A DNA stretch of 26,960 nt from F1-20-MAGs119 sp040401695 (GTDB lineage Bacteria > Actinomycetota > Acidimicrobiia > Acidimicrobiales > Ilumatobacteraceae), in contig JBBANY010000027.1 in assembly GCA_040401695.1 (NCBI GenBank), forward strand, positions 1 through 26,960, written 5' to 3'. The position numbers were made by a program, and so were the translations under genes. Below, piece after piece: positions 24,882 through 26,960 of the stretch. Each line of letters starts with the position of its first letter. The stretch's first letter is position 1. The notes under the pieces were generated by a model, which was given only the letters and a program-made list of their open reading frames with translations, made no database searches and was not told the origin of the DNA.

Positions 24882-26607
24882 CGCCGAACAGGCGGCACCA
24901 CGACTCGTCGCTCACCATTTCGGAGTAGTACTCGCGGTACTCGCGCTTCAGTCTCGGATACTCGCGGCGCAACCGCATGAGACTCGAACGCAGCGCGCGC
25001 ATATCGGCCCAGAAGCGCGCGGCGTCGCGTTCGAGCACGTATCCCTCGTCGAGTCGTGGATGGCGGTGCAGCAACTTCGTGCTGCGCGTTGCCAGACCAA
25101 CGGCACGCGAATTGATCGGTGCGACCGACGTGCGCTTGCGCAGCATCCACTTGGGCAGGATGTAGCCACCGACCAGCGGAACGGCCGCGATGAATCCCAG
25201 AAGGCGGATCGGCTTCGGGATGCCTCCGGGAACCTGCAGCGCGGCGAGTTCCGGCGGCAACGGGGCGGCTTTCTCCTCGGGGCACGTGCGCACCTCGTCG
25301 TGCATTGCCGAATGGTCGACGTTGCGCCAGAAGTCGGGACCCTCGAGATAGTGGTCGAGGCCCTTCAGCATGTACTCGAGGCTGGCGTAACGCAGAGAGA
25401 ACAGGTTGCGGAACCCGAACGACAACGTGCGATACGCAGTGTGGTACCAACGGTGCTTGTCGTAGACGAGAGTCTCGATCAACAGCATGTTGCGCGTCTC
25501 GTAGTACAGCGTCATCGGCCCGTTCTTCAGCGCGAAGTCGGCATGCCACACGGCGACGCCCTTCATGGTGATCGTGTGCTCGCCCGTGTGCATCAGGCCG
25601 AAAGCGACGTCGTCGCCTCGCACGAACACCGGCAGTGGGTTGTCCTTGCCGACGGCGATCGGGAATGCGGTGAACCACCAGGCCGTGTACTCGAACTGCG
25701 ACTCAGGCTCGTCGGCGAGCACCGTGATGCGGTCGCGCAGGTCGTCTTCGCGGCCGACGGCGCGCAGCGGATACGTGTAACGCCATGCATAGTGCGAGCC
25801 GGCCTCGAACTGCATCCACGGAATCTCCTCGGAGATCATCGCGCCGTGGACACAGAGACGCGGGTCGGTGGCGTAGCGGAACAGGGCAATCGCCCGCACG
25901 ACAGACTCGACTTCCATCGTGATGTCGTCGTCCATGAAGAGAACGTGGGTGGTCCACCCATCGTTGCGGGCGTGCATCAGGCCGCGGGCAAACCCACCCG
26001 CTCCGCCCAGGTTCGGGTTCGGAACGACACGCACCGACAGGTCATCGCCGGGCGGGAGTTCGAGGTTCCGCCCGTTGTCGACGATCGTCACGCGGAAAGC
26101 CTCGGCGACGGAGGGAACCTCGCGCGCGAGGCGACGCAGACGTTCGACGTTTGCGGTGACGTAGGGCTGGCGATTGAAGGTGGTGATGCAGGCGTTCAGA
26201 TGGACGTCGCGCAGTGGAGCATTCGCCGCGAACCAGCCACCACGCACGAGATGCGCACCGCGCACCCGCACGTAATACGAATCGACGTTCGTGTCGGCGA
26301 GTTCCACCAATCGAATCGACACCGTGCCGGCTGCCGACGCACGCGCCGACTCGACCACTTTTTCGCTCATTCTCTTGACCGCGACGACTTCGACCTCAGC
26401 CGGCCCGTCGACCTCGACGGCGACGTGCAGTTCACCCACCGACGTCTTGCGACGCCAACGCGCGGCATGAAAGACGCCGAAATAGGTGTCGTACGACTCG
26501 CTCCCCTCGCCGGAACGCACGTACAACGGCGGCTCGAGCACGTCGGGCCCCACCGGGAGAATGCGCTGCAGCAGGTGCGCTTCGGGGAACGGAGGATTCC
26601 AGGTCAC
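24838..26607 (-). CDS. glfT2: GlfT2-like galactofuranosyltransferase
   Basis: Family GT2 enzyme resembling mycobacterial GlfT2, which polymerises UDP-galactofuranose into the galactan chain on a polyprenyl carrier. It has 589 residues (637 in M. tuberculosis). A beta-sandwich N-terminal domain (about 20-130, with YDTYFGVFHAARWRR) precedes the GT-A domain: ACITTFNR (139-146), NPNLGGAGGFARG (197-209), the metal-binding DDD at 226-228 (LFMDDDI), WW at 310-311, the acceptor/catalytic FVRGDDVAFGL with Asp332-Asp333, and His355 in AVWHADF. A hydrophobic stretch near 455-475 may touch the membrane. The GTG at 26607 overlaps the glf stop (GTGA), tying synthesis of the donor to its use. Confidence 0.9.
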   Translation of the reverse strand: MTWNPPFPEAHLLQRILPVGPDVLEPPLYVRSGEGSESYDTYFGVFHAARWRRKTSVGELHVAVEVDGPAEVEVVAVKRMSEKVVESARASAAGTVSIRLVELADTNVDSYYVRVRGAHLVRGGWFAANAPLRDVHLNACITTFNRQPYVTANVERLRRLAREVPSVAEAFRVTIVDNGRNLELPPGDDLSVRVVPNPNLGGAGGFARGLMHARNDGWTTHVLFMDDDITMEVESVVRAIALFRYATDPRLCVHGAMISEEIPWMQFEAGSHYAWRYTYPLRAVGREDDLRDRITVLADEPESQFEYTAWWFTAFPIAVGKDNPLPVFVRGDDVAFGLMHTGEHTITMKGVAVWHADFALKNGPMTLYYETRNMLLIETLVYDKHRWYHTAYRTLSFGFRNLFSLRYASLEYMLKGLDHYLEGPDFWRNVDHSAMHDEVRTCPEEKAAPLPPELAALQVPGGIPKPIRLLGFIAAVPLVGGYILPKWMLRKRTSVAPINSRAVGLATRSTKLLHRHPRLDEGYVLERDAARFWADMRALRSSLMRLRREYPRLKREYREYYSEMVSDESWCRLFGVTESELKSSSAPTR

Positions 26608-26960
26608 AGCGGATCCACCGAGAAGGGTGCACCGTCACGACCGGCGTCCCACGCGTCGAGAAGTGAACGCGCCGCACCGAGAGCTTCGTGGATCGTCACG
26701 TCCATGTCGAGATAACGATACGTGCCGAGGCGACCCACGAAGGTGACGTTGCGCAGCGCCGACACCATGTCGACGTACTTGCGCAGCTGGTCCTTTTCCT
26801 TCACCAAACGAATCGGGTAGTACGGAACATCATCGGCACCACAGAGCCGGCTGTACTCGTGGTAGGTCACGGTGCGCTCGTGCGACTCCCACGGCGCGAA
26901 GTGCTTGTGCTCGGTGATGCGCGTGTAGGGCACGTCGGGATCGCAGTAGTTCATGACCGG
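26604..26960 (-). CDS. glf: UDP-galactopyranose mutase, C-terminal part (5' end off window)
   Basis: FAD enzyme converting UDP-galactopyranose into UDP-galactofuranose, the donor for galactan synthesis. Only the last 118 residues are inside the window; the N-terminal FAD domain lies beyond the right edge. Family marks are the start of the visible part, PVMNYCDPDVPYTRITEHKHF (split here by the edge), the downstream tyrosine-rich segment with YPI, and the C-terminal FVGRLGTYRYLDMDVTIHEA stretch that contacts FAD. It overlaps the GlfT2-like gene by four bases. Confidence 0.95.
   Translation of the reverse strand, partial: PVMNYCDPDVPYTRITEHKHFAPWESHERTVTYHEYSRLCGADDVPYYPIRLVKEKDQLRKYVDMVSALRNVTFVGRLGTYRYLDMDVTIHEALGAARSLLDAWDAGRDGAPFSVDPL

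Overview
The window is a stretch of ordinary chromosome from a high-GC bacterium (about 60% or more GC by eye). Codon use is GC-biased, GTG starts are frequent and genes are packed with many 4-base start/stop overlaps. The gene order hom-thrC / rho-rpmE-prfA-prmC / wecA-atpI-atpBEFHAGD is the classic actinobacterial order known from Mycobacterium and Streptomyces. Several details point to a deep-branching actinobacterium rather than Mycobacterium or Streptomyces, with Acidimicrobiia as a guess: two separate b-type ATP synthase subunits, no b-delta fusion, a DPP-IV-type peptidase and a thiolase-like gene inside the block, and GlfT2/Glf. The genus cannot be fixed from the sequence alone.

Layout, left to right. 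Positions 1-6906 (minus strand) carry the F1Fo ATP synthase operon, read right to left: atpZ-like, atpI-like, atpB (a), atpE (c), b', b, atpH (delta), atpA (alpha), atpG (gamma) and atpD (beta, cut by the left edge; atpC would lie outside). Directly upstream on the same strand are a WecA/TagO-type polyprenyl-phosphate sugar-1-phosphate transferase (6954-8135), glyA (8189-9490) and rpiB (9526-10002). From about 10050 to 13609 two overlapping plus-strand genes interrupt the block: a thiolase-like protein without a recognisable nucleophilic cysteine, and a dipeptidyl-peptidase-IV-type serine peptidase. From 13590 to 18590 the minus strand resumes with rho, rpmE, an unrecognised 340-residue protein, prfA and prmC, a transcription/translation termination cluster. 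A 10-N assembly gap (18652-18661) lies upstream of rho; beyond it are thrC and hom (threonine synthesis, 18802-21490).

The right end looks more accessory. It holds a plus-strand DUF559/PD-(D/E)XK-type protein of apparently lower GC (21582-22481), then a large exported cell-wall protein joining a SpoIID domain, an SGNH esterase domain and two peptidoglycan-binding domains (22530-24881). Finally, on the minus strand, a GlfT2-like galactofuranosyltransferase overlaps the C-terminal part of UDP-galactopyranose mutase (glf, cut by the right edge). WecA, GlfT2 and Glf together suggest a lipid-linked galactofuranose polymer in the envelope.

No rRNA, tRNA, CRISPR array or insertion sequence was recognised. 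Intergenic spaces are short; the longest is 18591-18801. The most useful second looks are the SpoIID-SGNH-PG_binding fusion, the unknown gene between rpmE and prfA, the cysteine-less thiolase, the galactan genes, and the gap where thrB would be expected.
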